A stretch of 64,000 nucleotides of DNA from Euglena gracilis (GCA_039621445.1 CP154957.1:34316843-34380842), one strand, 5' to 3'; numbered from the stretch's first letter, positions 32,771 through 44,397 are shown. The notes: generated by a model not told the origin, from the sequence alone. Numbers and translations are program-made.

Positions 32771-35700
32771 CTGGGGGCTTCTGGAGGGGCACTTCTGCTT
32801 TAGAAACGGGTGCTTGGTTGTGGAAACGACCCCTAGAGACCCCCAGCAACGAGCAAACATAGCGCAACACACCCACGCCTCCACGCACGAACACGATCCC
32901 ACCCCAGCGGATTTCTTGTGTATGGCCCAGAAAACGTCATCAATATGGATGCCAAAAATAATTCTGTTTCGTCCTTTGCTGGTTCACCAAGAAAACGGTG
33001 CCCACTCAACCCAGGCTTCGATAGAAAGGCAGGTGGGGTGGGTCGGACCCGGGGTTTGGGGACCCCACCAAAATGTGGCATGGTCCGGGTGACTGATTTT
33101 CGGCCCGGCGCGAAATGCTGGGCCGAAATTCTTGACCCCCCAAAACGTCCAAAAATGCTATTTTGGCATTATTGGGCAGAAAATTGTCAAAAATGCAAAG
33201 CATTTCGGCACAAGGCGTCGGAAAAAAAATTTGACCTTTTGGGGGGTCCCCCGGGTCGGTCCAGCCCCTCCTTGGCAGGTGGGGGGGGGTCCGGCCCCCC
33301 CCTGGGGGCCAGGAGGGGGGGGGGGTGGGGGGGTTGCGCGGTCGCGCGGTTGGTGACCGAAAATTTTTGACCCCTCAAAAACGACCCAAAGTGCCATTTT
33401 GGGCACTTTGGGCAAAAATGGGCAAAAAAAAATTTCGGCGCAAAGCGCCAGAGGAAAAAATTGACCCTTTTTGGGGGGTCCCCCCCCAGGGGGTCCCCCT
33501 CCGTACCCCCCTGTGGGGGGGGGGGGGTCCCGGACCCCCGCCTCGGGGGAAGGGGGGGGGGGGGGGGGGGGAGGGGTCAACCATTGGCCCTAAGGGTTTC
33601 TTATATTTGGGTGTCGAAGGCAGGCCCGAAAGGTTTCTTGTAAATGGAACTTTTTCTTCCTTCGGTTTCTTCATGTAATTAATAATTACATGTGACCGCC
33701 GTGTGTAGATTTTTCTTCATGTCCGGTGGCTCCTCTTCCGAGGCCCCGGAGAGTGTTTATGCTGAATCGGATCATTCCATCGGTCCAAAAGAAAGTGGTA
33801 GTGCCAGTGGTACTGGGAGTGATGTCAGTGAAAGAAAGATTTGCAAGGTCCATAATGTGGATTTCAAATTGAAAGTTATTAATGCAGCCAGCAAAAACAC
33901 CATTGGGGCCGTGGTGAAAATGGATGAGGAGTTTCTTATATCGATTAGCGTCCAACAGTCCAGGGGTTTCTTATATTTGGGGGTGTCTTATATTTGGGTG
34001 TCGGTTGAAAATTGGCCAAAAGATTTCTTATATTTGGGGGTTTCTTACAATGAGGGGTTTCTTATATTGGGGGGGGGGTTGATTCTTGTGGCGACATTTT
34101 CATTTGTGTTCAATATCACTTTTTCCTTGCTGGGAAATTCAAAAAATGGACTTTGTCGTCAGGCGCGATGGGCAGGTTTGATTGAACTGGGGTTCACTTT
34201 CAGAAGCCAGGAGGAAACCATGCTGTCTCACAGAAGATCGACACGTCGCGGGTGAACGGAGTTATTTGAGTTACCAGAATTGTCACCAGTCAGGTCAGTG
34301 AGTACAGAGGCAGGTGACAGGTCCCTATAATGACAAGTCAGCGTGGAATGGAGGTAAATGACAATTTCCCAGGGGTCCGGGTCAGAGGGGAAAAATGAAC
34401 ATTTCGACTCCCCACTGACCCAGAAAAACAAAAAAATACGATTTCCCCACATTTTTGTGGTCAAAATCTTTAAAACAAGACGATGAAAAAATTTCAAAAA
34501 AAATTCACTATCTGTGAAAAAACTTCAAAATTTCCGAAAATTTGTCAGGTGACAGATCAGTAGTACAGAGGGAGGTGACAGGTCCCTATGAGGACAGGCC
34601 AGTGAATGCGGGGCTGCGATGCCAATTTCTCGGGGAGAACAATTTTCGGGGCGGGGTAGGTTTGTGCAGAGGAGGCTCACTGGCAGGGCTCTGGCCAAGG
34701 ATGTTCAGCTGCGACTGCCGCACCCCAGAGACCGCGGCACCACGTCCCTGAGGGGGAAGCAAGGACGCATGCTTTGGTCCATTCCTCTGCCCATGACCCA
34801 ATCTGGAAACTGGTGCTGGCGGAGGAAACGCACGCGGGGGGTTTCATTGGCTTTCAACACGCGACGTTGATGTACCTTGAGGGGATTTCTTGAGCCGGAG
34901 AAGGCTCTCGTCCAGGTCAAAATGGGTCCAGCCCCATTCAGCCAGCCCACAGCACAGTTGTTGTGAGGGTGACAACCACTCAATGGAAAGGCACACACCG
35001 TGGCAAAACCGCTGACCCGGAGGACGATGTTCTTCACCCCCTGGCAATGAGAAGCCCACATCACTCAGAAGCTGCCTTTACTTGTAGACGTCCGACAGGA
35101 ATGAATGCATAAATGAAACTGAAAACCATTACGCATGTTGCTCGAACTTGGAATCATTGAATAAAACATTTTGAATGTAATTGACATAAAAAATAAATTC
35201 AGGATAGAAAATGCAACAATTCTAAAATTGGTATTATTTTGAGATGTTTTTGTTTCACCTTGGTTGCAAACTTAAAAACCCAGGAGGGAGTTCATACTGA
35301 TAAACCTCAATCTTATTCTGCATCCACCTTTTAGGACCTTGTGGTGACATTGTGAATTGTTGGGATGATTTGATGACCGCCTTCAGTCGTGGCATTTGGT
35401 ACACCTCTTTGGACCTTGTTTATTCAGATGTTATTGCTCCGGATGTCAGTTTCTCCTATGACAGTTCTGTTTCTTTCTCTTACAATCGATGCCTTGATGG
35501 TTGCCCAGCTAATGCATATCGCTCTATGGTGCTGCAAAACAGGTTTCTCAGGTGGTCTTAACAAGAATTTACCGAAAGAGCAATGGCTCGGTTGGGCTTT
35601 CAGGAGCAACCCAAAAATTTAACATCTGAATAAAATAACGTCTAATAAGGCTTGGATGTTACTGTTTTCCAAGACGACATATGGGTCTCTGCTGAACAGC

Positions 35701-38700
35701 AGCAACAACTAAAATAGCTCATCCTTTTTGCTTATTAAGGCTCCCTGCTTGCCTTCGAGCATAAGAAAGGCACCAATACGCAACCCTGGACCTCAATTGT
35801 AAATATAAATTTTTCCTGACATTTTTTCCCATTCCCATTTAAAAGAAAAGCCACCCAGATTGCCCCAATTTTATGCTTTGTGGGTTTCGAACATTTATTG
35901 GAAATTGCACAAAGCCAAACCAACTGACAAACATGATGTGTGATTCCTAGTTTCCAAATCACCCTGGGTTGACCCCCAACTCCCCGCCAGGCTCGAGTTA
36001 TTCATGCGCGAAGGGGTCCAAACTGGGTAGGATTTACCCGCCCCGTGGATGAGCCCCCCCTTTGGACTCTGCCATTTCGGGCCCAAAAATCGATATGTTC
36101 AAAATATCTCGAAAATGATGCAAGGAAATGTCCGGAGACCCAAATTGAAGCCCTTGGAACGCCCTATCTACTGGTATTTTGATTTCCCTGCAACTCCCCG
36201 CTTAGCCCGAGATACGGCCGTTTTTTTTTGGCCAATTTGGGACATTGTCAGACTTGGCCGTTTTCGGACAAAATATTTTTCGATTTTTTCGACTTTCGAC
36301 TAACCAGCCAATCTTCCCGTCAGGAAATCCGACATGTCATCCCGGTGTACGACACGGGGCGGGAGGCATACCCGTTCCAACGCCATCTGGCTGGCCCGCT
36401 GGGCCGCAGCGAGGGCCGCAGGGCCGACGGCCTTCCGGCCTCCGCGCGTGATCCCCACCACGCCTGCACTGATGGACGGCACCACCACCTGGGCGGCACG
36501 GGGTGGGCCGGGGATCGCCCTCCGGCCCATTCACCCGTAACGGGGTGAAGCGACGCTGCCACAGCGTTGCTGCGGGGGAGGGGGCCCCGACGCACACCTG
36601 GCCGAACTTGTCGCACACCACCACAAAGGTGTTGTTGATGGTGGACGTGATGGTCAGGTAGTGGATGTCCCGCCAGGCTGCTTGGGGTGGCCTTCCGGGC
36701 ACCAAAGAGACAGAAGCCCGGAAGGCGGCACAAAAAGGTCAAACCCTCCTGGGGCTGGGGTAGGGGGGGGGAGAGGGAATGCCTTCTGGTCAATGGGATG
36801 GCAGGTGGGAATGGGAGGCCGCCTGGTTACATTGAGACTGAGGGACTCCCAGTGCCTCTGCTGCCTTTCAGCAGAAGAAAAGCACAAGAAATGACCATTA
36901 AATACGTTGCTATCCATCCCACATTGGTTAAACAGCTGATGAACATTGTCATTTGTCAGGGTTTTGCACAAAAACGTGCTAGGGACCCCAAATTCCATCT
37001 GTGATTCTACGTGATTTCATTTGTTTTATATTTTTTTTATTCTAAAGGTATATATGTCAGGTTTCATAGAAAAGAAGATTATACCATTTTACTGCAATTT
37101 CAATACAAATCATTTTCGGAACATACAACATAATCTCTGATCTGCAAAATTGTGAAGCAGAAAATTAAAATCAATGCATGTGGCTCACGGGCGTGCTGAT
37201 AATTCTCCGAAAATGTCATTTTCAGAGCGTATCACACCTTCCCTGGTTTGAGAGCCAAGAAGAAACTTGCGCTTGAGTCACATTGAGCGTGCAATAATCA
37301 ATATCATTGGCGTGGCTCGAGCAAAACAAACATTGTACGGTGTGGGAATGTGTGTGGTATGGTGAACACCAATACTCCACCTGGAAAACCAATATCCCTC
37401 ACATTCTTTGTTACTCCCATTCCTTTACCAAACCAAAATAAAAAATACGGAGAAAAAAATTTTCCTTGAGGTGCCTGACCAACATTTCTTCATGATTTTT
37501 ACGCGGTTTTACATGGCTCTGGTGTGTGTTGACGAGATTTGCTATAATTTTACTGGAATCATTGTCTGCCAAAATTTCTTTCCCTGATTTGCGAAATTCA
37601 CATGATTTTCAGAGAAAACTGATTTACATGATCATACATAATTCTATGTGCCACTTTTAAAAACTCTGCATTCATCCAGCCCATAAATAACCGTAGGGCG
37701 GGCCAGCAAACAGCCTGCTTGTCAGGCAGTGGACTCATGTTCCACCCAATCAGGCCGGATTCGACAAACAAATTCTGGGCTTTAGGCGCGAACTAATCCA
37801 GGGAGGGGGAGGGTTGGCCTTGCAGTCAAATCCTGCCTGTGCCCAACTTTGGGGGCCATGGACGACCGCTGTGAAGAGAGGGCGTGGGTGAGCGAGGGCA
37901 ACCCCCTGGGGGGGTCTGTGGGCCTGGGGAGTCCTGGCAGGAGGGACCGGGTCAGCAGCCCGCCCCTCCCACTCACCGGTGACTTTCAATAATTTTGGAA
38001 ACATCCCTCAGCCACCGGCACACCAGCACATTGTCCACAGGGGGTGGGATGGAGGAGGGGGCGCGTTGCATTGCTGAGGAAAATATTGTGAAGATGAAAA
38101 AGGAAAAATACATTGAACTGGGAAAACAAATGCCACCCTCTGACACAACAAGTGCCACCGCCATCCCCCAACTTGGGCCACAAGAGGTGCTAACTGAGAA
38201 GAGGTTGTTGCACGTTGTCGGATGCCAAAATATTACAACAAAAAATGTGCAAAAAAATGCCAAAAACCAGAGCATGTAGCCAATCACCCAAATTTAACTC
38301 CACTCCCAACTGCTGGAGGTGGCAATCTGTAATAAGCGCACCCCCCCCCAAATGCTTTCATTAACAAATTGCTTCAACTAGGGGCAAAATTTAGGCTGGG
38401 GTTTGGGTTAGGGTGCTTGGTGCTTGCTAAATACTCGACCCATTTTGACTGCTTTTAAAAAAAACAGCTCAATTAAATCCTTTGTGACCATTTTCATCAA
38501 ACTAATCACTGAAGCACCAACCAATCATCAGATCATTGTCGTATATCACCATGAGCAACCAAACTCACCTCCAGTCAGACAAGACATACCGGGGGCACAC
38601 AATTGGGGTCCTCCACCATCTCCTTGCGCAACAAGTGGTCAAGGTCTGCACAGAGAAACATAACATACCGCTACAAAAGAAATCAGCGGAGAAGGTGCCT

Positions 38701-40995
38701 TGACATTGGCATCCAGAAATTCAGCAAAGACACAGATGGAATTACTAACTTACAAACTGGCTAACCCCCTCCCCAAGTTCGGCCAGGGCTTCATTTGGGT
38801 GTGTTGCTGGAAACCTTCTGGGGGCCTTATTTGGGGGGGTCCTATTTTTTGATTTTTTTTCTTGACCGACCAAGGTCGAAAAATCATCATTTTTTCAGGT
38901 TTCCAAAAACTCTAAGATTTTCCTTCGGCGCTTCACACCATGAGCTAATTTGTACGAATGGAAAATAACCATATTTCTTTGGCCTTCAAAAATTTATGTT
39001 TGTTTGGAATTCCATCATTTGGGCCTGAAACACGGGTTTTTGGGAATCTTTCACTGTCTCCGGTGCTGCGCCGTCAAAAGGGGATATTAAATTTGGGGGG
39101 TGGGGCCTATTTTTGCTCGATCGGCCTGGGGAGTAATTTGTAGGGAGCTTAACCCCCCCCAAAATAAGACCCCCCCTGAGCCGATCGAGCAAAAATCCCA
39201 AAATAAGACCCCCCTGACGGCGCAAAGCGCCGGGGACGGTGAAAATTTTCCCTGAAAAATCACCAAAAACCTCATTTTCATACACAAAAATGATGCAATT
39301 TCAGAAAATTTCAGATTTTTGAAGTGCAAAAAACATGGTAAATGTCAATTTACACATGGCGCGAAGCGCCGAAGGAAAATTTTTAGTGCTCTTGGGAACC
39401 TGAAAAATGGTGCTTTTTTGGGCCCGGGTGGTCAAGAAAAAATCCAAAAATAAGACCCCCCAAAAATAAGACCCCCCTCCCCCTGGAGGCTTCCAGCAAT
39501 GGACCCAAAAATAAGACCCGGGTCTTATTTTTGGGGGGGTTTATCTTTGGGGTGGGTCTTATTTTGGGGGGTTATGGGATGCTTCTCTCTCCTGTATCCT
39601 GCTCCCACCCCGGTTCCTGGACTTGTTACGTGACAATCGGACGGTGGGGACAATTAAATAATATTTTTATGTGTTCGGTTGATCACTGAACATAACCCCC
39701 CCAGACTTTTAACTTCTTCCACGGACCATCCACCAAACCAGCACTTATCAGCCCCCCCCCCCTTGGCAAAAAATAATGCAGAAACACAAGGACAAAAAAT
39801 AATGAACACGGAGGAGGTTCAAGAAAAAAATCCAGGCAATTTTCTGAGGTATTCTTTCAATAACTCATGGGTTTTCTCTCTCGACGCCCACACACCTGGG
39901 TAAGCAGGTGCACAAGGCATCCCCCCTTGGTGTTTCAGAGCACCCCCTCTCAAATGATCTGGGTTTCCTGCAAAAAAATCACCTGACACTTGCTTACTGA
40001 AATGCGCACTGAAATTCATGCAGCAATTTGAGATTGCCATTCATTTGGAAACGCTGAGTTAATGAAATGGAGGGAGAGTGCCAGAAAGGATCGACAGCTA
40101 CAAATGCGATGGAATGGGACTCCCTCCCCCATGGCAGAATCCATATTTGCTGCATTTTCTGTATTTTCCTTTCCACATTCTCTGATTGTTCTTACCCCCT
40201 CCCATCGAAACTGCCACCTGACAAGTCACGAGTACAGAGGTGGGTGACAGGTCCCTATGGTTACAAGTCAGCGCGTATGGGGCTCAGGTGACAGTTTCCT
40301 GAGGGCGACAATTTCCTGGGGGGGGGGGCAGGTGACTTTTAGATCCCAGTTATAAGAACCGGTTTGGTGGTTGAGGTTTGGTGGTGTCCCCAAATGAGTG
40401 GGGGGGCAAAAATATGAATTGAGGCTGTCAGTGTACCCAGGACGAGTCCACAAAATTCTGGATTCCCAGCAGGCACCCCCCCCCCCCAGGGTGAGGGTTG
40501 GACTTGGGTCCTGGCTGGGTCCACCGAGGCAAATTCCCTGACGCCTTCAGTGTGTGCTTGTGCCACCCCCCCTTGTGGGATTGAAAATGCCTGCCCGCTG
40601 CCTGCCCACGGGATTGACCTTGGCCCTTTGGCCGCTCCTGAGGGCCAAGGAATTTGCTTGGCCCTCGGGCAGGGGTTGCGGATGGGGCGGGCAGATGGGG
40701 GTGATGCCCTTCGGTGGATTGCATTTTTTTCCGCCAACATTTTGAGGTCTTCTTTCCGGGATGGTCACCCTTCCCGACCCATCAGCCCCACCACGACGGC
40801 CGGCACACCAGCCTGGCTGTCCGTGACCGGCACCTCCACCGCGTCCGCCACGCGGATCTCCTCCAGCGTCTCTTGGGTCGGGCGCCGCAGCCCGAACAGC
40901 GGCCCCTTCTCGAACGGGTCCGCCAGCGCCAGTGCCTTCGGCGGGCGGGCCGGGGCCCGGGCCTTGGCGAGGAGGGGGCGGAGGCCGCGCCACAT
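32646..40995 (-). CDS. rps11: Gene C: organellar-type ribosomal protein uS11 (S11), multi-exon
   Basis: uS11 sits on the platform of the small ribosomal subunit and contacts 16S-type rRNA. Five minus-strand exons (36677-36598, 36488-36372, 35040-34999, 34747-34681, 32770-32646) join in phase and rebuild the family fold in order: the first strands (LTITSTINNTFVVVCDKFGQ), the SAGVVGITRGGRK block followed by the Ala-rich helix (AALAAAQRASQMALER), then GVKNIVLRVSG, then GRGAAVSGVRQSQLNIL, and the C-terminal VTPIPHNGPRPKK signature with a basic tail and stop. The sequence resembles bacterial and organellar S11, not cytosolic eS14-type proteins. An exon at 40995-40769 supplies a start codon and an Arg/Ala/Pro-rich presequence typical of mitochondrial import and is taken as the 5' end. 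Exons between 40.77 and 36.68 kb are not fully resolved. Nuclear gene, mitochondrial product most likely; plastid is not excluded. Confidence 0.85.
33050..33600. repeat. GGCGC-hairpin family, two adjacent copies
   Basis: The first copy has GGTCCGGGTGACTGATTTTC, the stem TCGGCCCGGCGCGAAATGCT..GGGCCGA (33100-33127) and GTCCAAAAATGC. The second has TGCCATTTTGGGCACTTTGG and GGCGCAAAGCGCC (33437-33449). Dense G/C runs surround both. Within the last intron of the uS11 gene. Confidence 0.65.
34260..34640. repeat. CACCTGACAAGTCAG family, two partial copies
   Basis: TCAGTGAGTACAGAGGCAGG, TGACAGGTCCCTATAATGAC and ACAATTTCCCAGGGGTCCGG, then a second partial copy with CAGTAGTACAGAGGGAGG and TGACAGGTCCCTATGAGGAC. 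Confidence 0.6.
34681..34747 (-). CDS. rps11: uS11 exon: GR-x-A helix
   Basis: Acceptor GCTTCCCCCTCAG, donor CTGCCA before GTGAGC with one base over. It encodes GRGAAVSGVRQSQLNILGQS then PA, matching the S11 GRE-AAIRAL helix. It joins the previous exon in phase 0. Confidence 0.8.
34999..35040 (-). CDS. rps11: uS11 exon: central strand
   Basis: Forty-two bases after TTCTCATTGCCAG, donor GTGTGT, phase 0 both ends. It encodes GVKNIVLRVSGFAT, matching the GVKNVEVYVKGPG-like strand of S11. The usual Gly-Pro-Gly rRNA-contact turn is replaced by Gly-Phe-Ala, a real divergence if the splice is right. Confidence 0.8.
35938..36300. repeat. Long repeat, copy 2, inside the uS11 gene
   Basis: Combines the left part (GATTCCTAGTTTCCAAATCA, CCCAACTCCCCGCCAGGC) with one unit of the 30520-31260 type (GGAAATGTCCGGAGACC, AAATTGAAGCCCTTGGAACG, CAACTCCCCGCTTAGC). 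It shows that the two blocks belong to one element. It sits in the intron beside the second secure uS11 exon. Confidence 0.75.
36372..36488 (-). CDS. rps11: uS11 exon: SAG/GGRK block and long helix
   Basis: Acceptor CGTGCCGCCCAG, 39 codons, donor GAACGG before GTATGC, phase 0 at both ends. It encodes VVVPSISAGVVGITRGGRKA followed by VGPAALAAAQRASQMALER. It matches the S11 segment where SAG, a Gly/Lys-Arg turn and then an Ala-rich helix follow each other (bacterial SAG-x-x-G-F-x-G-x-RKSTPYAAQ pattern). Confidence 0.9.
36598..36677 (-). CDS. rps11: uS11 exon: first beta strands
   Basis: Starts after GCCACCCCAAGCAG with two split-codon bases and encodes WRDIHYLTITSTINNTFVVV then CDKFGQ, ending GGCCAG before GTGTGC. 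This aligns with the start of the S11 core (bacterial pattern: hydrophobic-HI-x-x-(S/T)-x-NNT-hydrophobic-V-T-hydrophobic-x-D-x-x-G). The NNT and the Asp-Lys-x-Gly turn are present. Confidence 0.85.
37977..38089 (-). CDS. Gene C exon candidate
   Basis: Begins after the acceptor AATATTTTCCTCAG and ends AGTCACCG before GTGAGT, the best donor in this interval. The open frame encodes MQRAPSSIPPPVDNVLVCRW and LRDVSKIIESHR. Phase does not match the first secure S11 exon without a further exon or the shorter acceptor at GTGGCTGAG. Edges are approximate. Confidence 0.4.
38590..38645 (-). CDS. Gene C exon candidate
   Basis: Acceptor GTTATGTTTCTCTGTGCAG and donor GTATGT, both strong. It encodes DLDHLLRKEMVEDPNCVPP after two split-codon bases and ends in phase 0. 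Probably an N-terminal-extension exon of the S11 gene, but neither neighbour joins in phase, so it could belong to something else. Confidence 0.45.
38755..39570. repeat. AAAATAAGACC repeat cluster with GGCGC hairpins
   Basis: Several copies of CCAAAAATAAGACCCCCC and its reverse complement GGTCTTATTTTTGGG, alternating with GGCGCAAAGCGCC (39219-39231) and GGCGCGAAGCGCC (39358-39370). It includes a perfect 32-bp palindrome at 39504-39535 whose half is CCCAAAAATAAGACCC. Confidence 0.7.
40194..40332. repeat. CACCTGACAAGTCAG family copy
   Basis: TACCCCCTCCCATCGAAACT, CCACCTGACAAGTCACGAG and GGTGACAGGTCCCTATGG, then GCTCAGGTGACAGTTTCCTG and a G run: inverted ends similar to 45892-46194. Confidence 0.65.
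40769..40995 (-). CDS. Gene C first-exon candidate: mitochondrial presequence
   Basis: ATG at 40995-40993 opens 75 codons ending GGGAAGG before GTGACC. The N-terminus MWRGLRPLLAKARAPARPPK is rich in Arg, Leu and Ala with no acidic residue, the usual look of a mitochondrial import sequence. It is followed by ALALADPFEKGPLFGLRRPT, an acidic helix (QETLEEIRVADAVEVPV) and GVPAVVVGLMG. Third positions are almost all G/C. The frame is open further upstream, so the start could be earlier. Assignment to the S11 gene rests on strand, position and targeting logic only. The phase-2 end does not match the next candidate exon, so a linking exon is missing. Confidence 0.65.
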
Positions 40996-41613
40996 GGTCG
41001 GTCGGCGGTCAGAGGGCTGGCCCCGCGGCAGCCATGCCGGGAAGTCTGGGGAGAGAGAAACGAGGGGCCGTCCCGCGGCCACCCACGCAGCCACTGATTT
41101 CGTTGCAAAGAAAATTGAGCCGTCTCACTGCCATTGGCCCGACTGGACTGCAGGATACAGCCGTTGAGTCCAAATCGGCTTCTGGTGCCGATGAGGAACT
41201 GACATCGGCAGCCAAATAGGTCAAAGAACGGAGCAGCAAAGAACCCCGGATATAAATTTATCATAAAAAATGCGTGAAGGTGATTTATCTCCCCCCCCCC
41301 CCGGGGTGATTGGCCCGGGCCATGATTGAAGGTCAGGCAAGGGGGCCAACCTTAGGAGGGGGGGGGGCAAGTTTGCATGCCAAGAATTTTGGTGGCCATG
41401 TGCAACAGGCTGAAGACCAACTTCAGGGGGGGGGCCAAATTTGCTTGTAAGGAGGAGGGGGGCCAAGCGCCCAGGGGGGATTTTGATTGCAATCAGACCA
41501 TTTTTTTTTTACACCAACCCTTCCCCCGCACTGTTCCATTGGGACGCAGAGGGTCCCGGGGATGGGAACAGTTCGGGGGGGGGGTCGCGGGGGGATGTGG
41601 CACTCTTTTTTTA

Positions 41614-41869
41614 CCCCCCCCCCCCTAGTCGTATGACCGGGTTCCTGCAACCTGTGACCGGGGGGGGGGTGGTCATAACACCCCCATAACCTGCAACCTG
41701 TGACCGGGGGGTGGTCAAAACGAGGGGGCGGTCGTAGGTAAGGTGGTGTTAAATTTTTCGCAACCTGCAACCTGTGACCGGGGGGGGGTCATAACACCCC
41801 CATGACCTGCAACCTGTGACCGGGGGGTGGTCATAAATGAGGGGTGGTCATACGACTAGGGGGGGGGGG
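41614..41869. mobile_element. TA-flanked element, CTAGTCGTATGACC family, copy 3
   Basis: The best-preserved copy: C run, CTAGTCGTATGACCGG, four CCTGCAACCTGTGACC modules, then GGTCATACGACTAG and a G run. TA lies directly outside both ends. The terminal inverted repeat is perfect over 14 bases plus the homopolymers. Confidence 0.85.
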
Positions 41870-43449
41870 TACAGGCACTTTAGGTTTTCTCCCCAGGTTG
41901 CTGCAAAATACACAATTGCCAAAAATACCCAAAATGTCAACAAATTGTGACCTTGGGGAAAAATTGGGGTTGAAATGCGGATTTTCATTGTCGAAAAAAT
42001 TTTCATTGTCCCAGCAGAAATTGAAAAATCGCTGCAAAAAAGCAAACCTTGCCAGAAAAAAAACATACGTGCATCCCCCCCCCCCCGCCGAACAGAGACC
42101 CAGGTCCATTTTGGGGTTCAGATTTTTTTTGGCGTTACACATTAGAAATGGAAGAAGAAACCCTTTCCCACACGACCTTGCCCCCCATCCCCTAGGGGGG
42201 AGGGGGCACTCATCAAACTTAAAAAAAATCAGTCACCACCAAAAAATAATAATTGCCTTGTATTTGTCAAATTCTGAAAAAAAAATCTAATTGCTTCCTT
42301 TTTCCGGCAATGGACCCCCTTATTGGTTCTTTTTCCTGAATGTAAAGGATATCCATTCACAACACCCCTTTCTTTGGGGTGGGTCAGCCAGCAGCATCCC
42401 CATTTTTTTTATAGCCTTTGTGGACACCCCCCCCCCCACGTGGCTGAACACTCCATATCCGGTATCAATTGATGCATTTTAGGTCTCCAGACAATGGGGT
42501 GATGTTCTGAAAAACCATGAACAGAGCCTCAGGTCAATGACGTCATAATGAGAACACAAATTTCAACAGAATTTCAAGTTTCAACAAGAAATTTCACAGA
42601 AAACACAAAGCACAGAAATATTTCTAATAGGTTCTGTCTTCATATGATTTCATTCCAATAATCACAACACAGCACTACCTGCCAAACTACTAACACATGC
42701 CAAATATTTGAACTTATTTTGCAATAAAAGCAGCACATGATTATTTTTTCGAAAATGGCGATCGATGCCGGTGGTCTCCTCATTTTATTTTGTGTTTTCG
42801 CATAAATTATTGTCATTCCGAAAAAAATGTTTGGTGCCTGGACCCATCAAAGGTTTGAGTCCTTTTCAGCCTTATGCAATGCCCTTTGCACAGCACGTCA
42901 AAGCCTTGTGAACCAATTGCTGAGGGGGTCGGCCTACCTGTTGCGTGGAAGGCAAAAAAATAGCAGAAAACAGCACACGGGAGGGTTAGGACCACCATTG
43001 CTTAGCGACCCCCAGGGAGGAGGGGCGGGGTTAATTTCTACTCTGAAAAAATCAGTCAGTCACTTTTTTCCCCCCAAAAAACCAGTCAGCCACTTTACCA
43101 CCCCCCCTCCCCCCGGGATCGGCCACTCTTGAATGCGCTTATGTTGGCAAGACAATATTGCCAAAAAGTCTCAAAAAATTCCGAAAATTTTCCGGTGCCT
43201 TCGGCGCCAGGCCAGCCACTTTTCATTTTCGGGGGCTCTTGGCCAGAAAACACCAGTCAGTCACTCTGAAAAAACAAGTCAGTCACCCCCCCCCCCCGGG
43301 GTGGGGTGGGACAGGTGTTAAGCAATGGGATGGTTAGGACATGGAGAGAGCCGTCGGGGATTGGGCCGGAGCTGGCCCAGCTGCAGGTGCGGGAAATAGC
43401 CACCCACAGGAGCCCAAGGGGAAAACCTTTCAGCGGATCCCATGACGAG

Positions 43450-43481
43450 CACATGCACACATGCACACGCACACGCACGCA

Positions 43482-43513
<32 letters not shown>

Positions 43514-43698
43514 CACATGCACACATGCACGCACGCACACGCACACACATGAATGCACACACACGCACACACACACAAACATGCACGCACGCACGAACAC
43601 ACACCCACCCACACACACACACACAAACACATACACCCACCCACACCCACCCACCCACACCCACACCCACACCCACACCCACACACCCACACACACAC
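43450..43698. repeat. CA/CG dinucleotide microsatellite
   Basis: About 250 bp of alternating ACAC, GCAC and CCCACA units. All frames are low-complexity, so no protein is inferred. Confidence 0.95.
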
Positions 43699-44397
43699 CA
43701 CTCTGCGGCATACCCCCAAAGGGGAGGAGGGGGTGCTGCAGTCCGACCCCCAATCTAGGGGGGGGGGGCATCTGCAGGCAGCTGGCCAATAAGATCACTT
43801 GGCTGGCGTTGGACTGGCGGCATAAAGGATCCCATATTGGTTTCTTTTGGAGGGAAACAAACAAAGGGGAGGGCCCAAATCGGCAGCAGGCCATCTCCCC
43901 ATCTGGCTGGCAATCATGCAACCGGAAAATAGTAAATAACGCCGGCAAGGCACACGCTTTGGGTGGTGCACCCCCTGAACCCTGAAATCATAATCCCCTC
44001 CCCATCCCAGTGCACTCCACCTCCCTGGGGTCCCTACCCACCCAACCCAGCACGGGACAACCCCGGGGGAGGGTTTCAAAAAAACAACACACGGGACAAA
44101 AGAACCCCGCCAAAACCCCATACTTCATCCTTTTTTCACCTTTCCTTGAAAATTACAATTACAGTTTTTCTGGGGCAATATGAATTATGGATGTTTGCCC
44201 CTCATTTTCTCGCCACTTATGCTCATTCTTTAAAATAAATTCAGGACTCAGCACTGAAAATCTTCGACTCACCCCATATCACCCCCCCCCCCTGCCGGGG
44301 TCGGCCTTGGACCAACCCCGGGTTCCAATCGAAAACAAGCTTGACTGCAAAAGCCTCCAAACCCAACCCAGGAGATGTCCCGCACTGCCCTCCGAGC

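Noticed and set aside
43461-43985. Long open frames rich in His/Thr or Cys/Val over the CA microsatellite
   Set aside because: They are the translation of an ACAC/GCAC array. Every frame is low-complexity.
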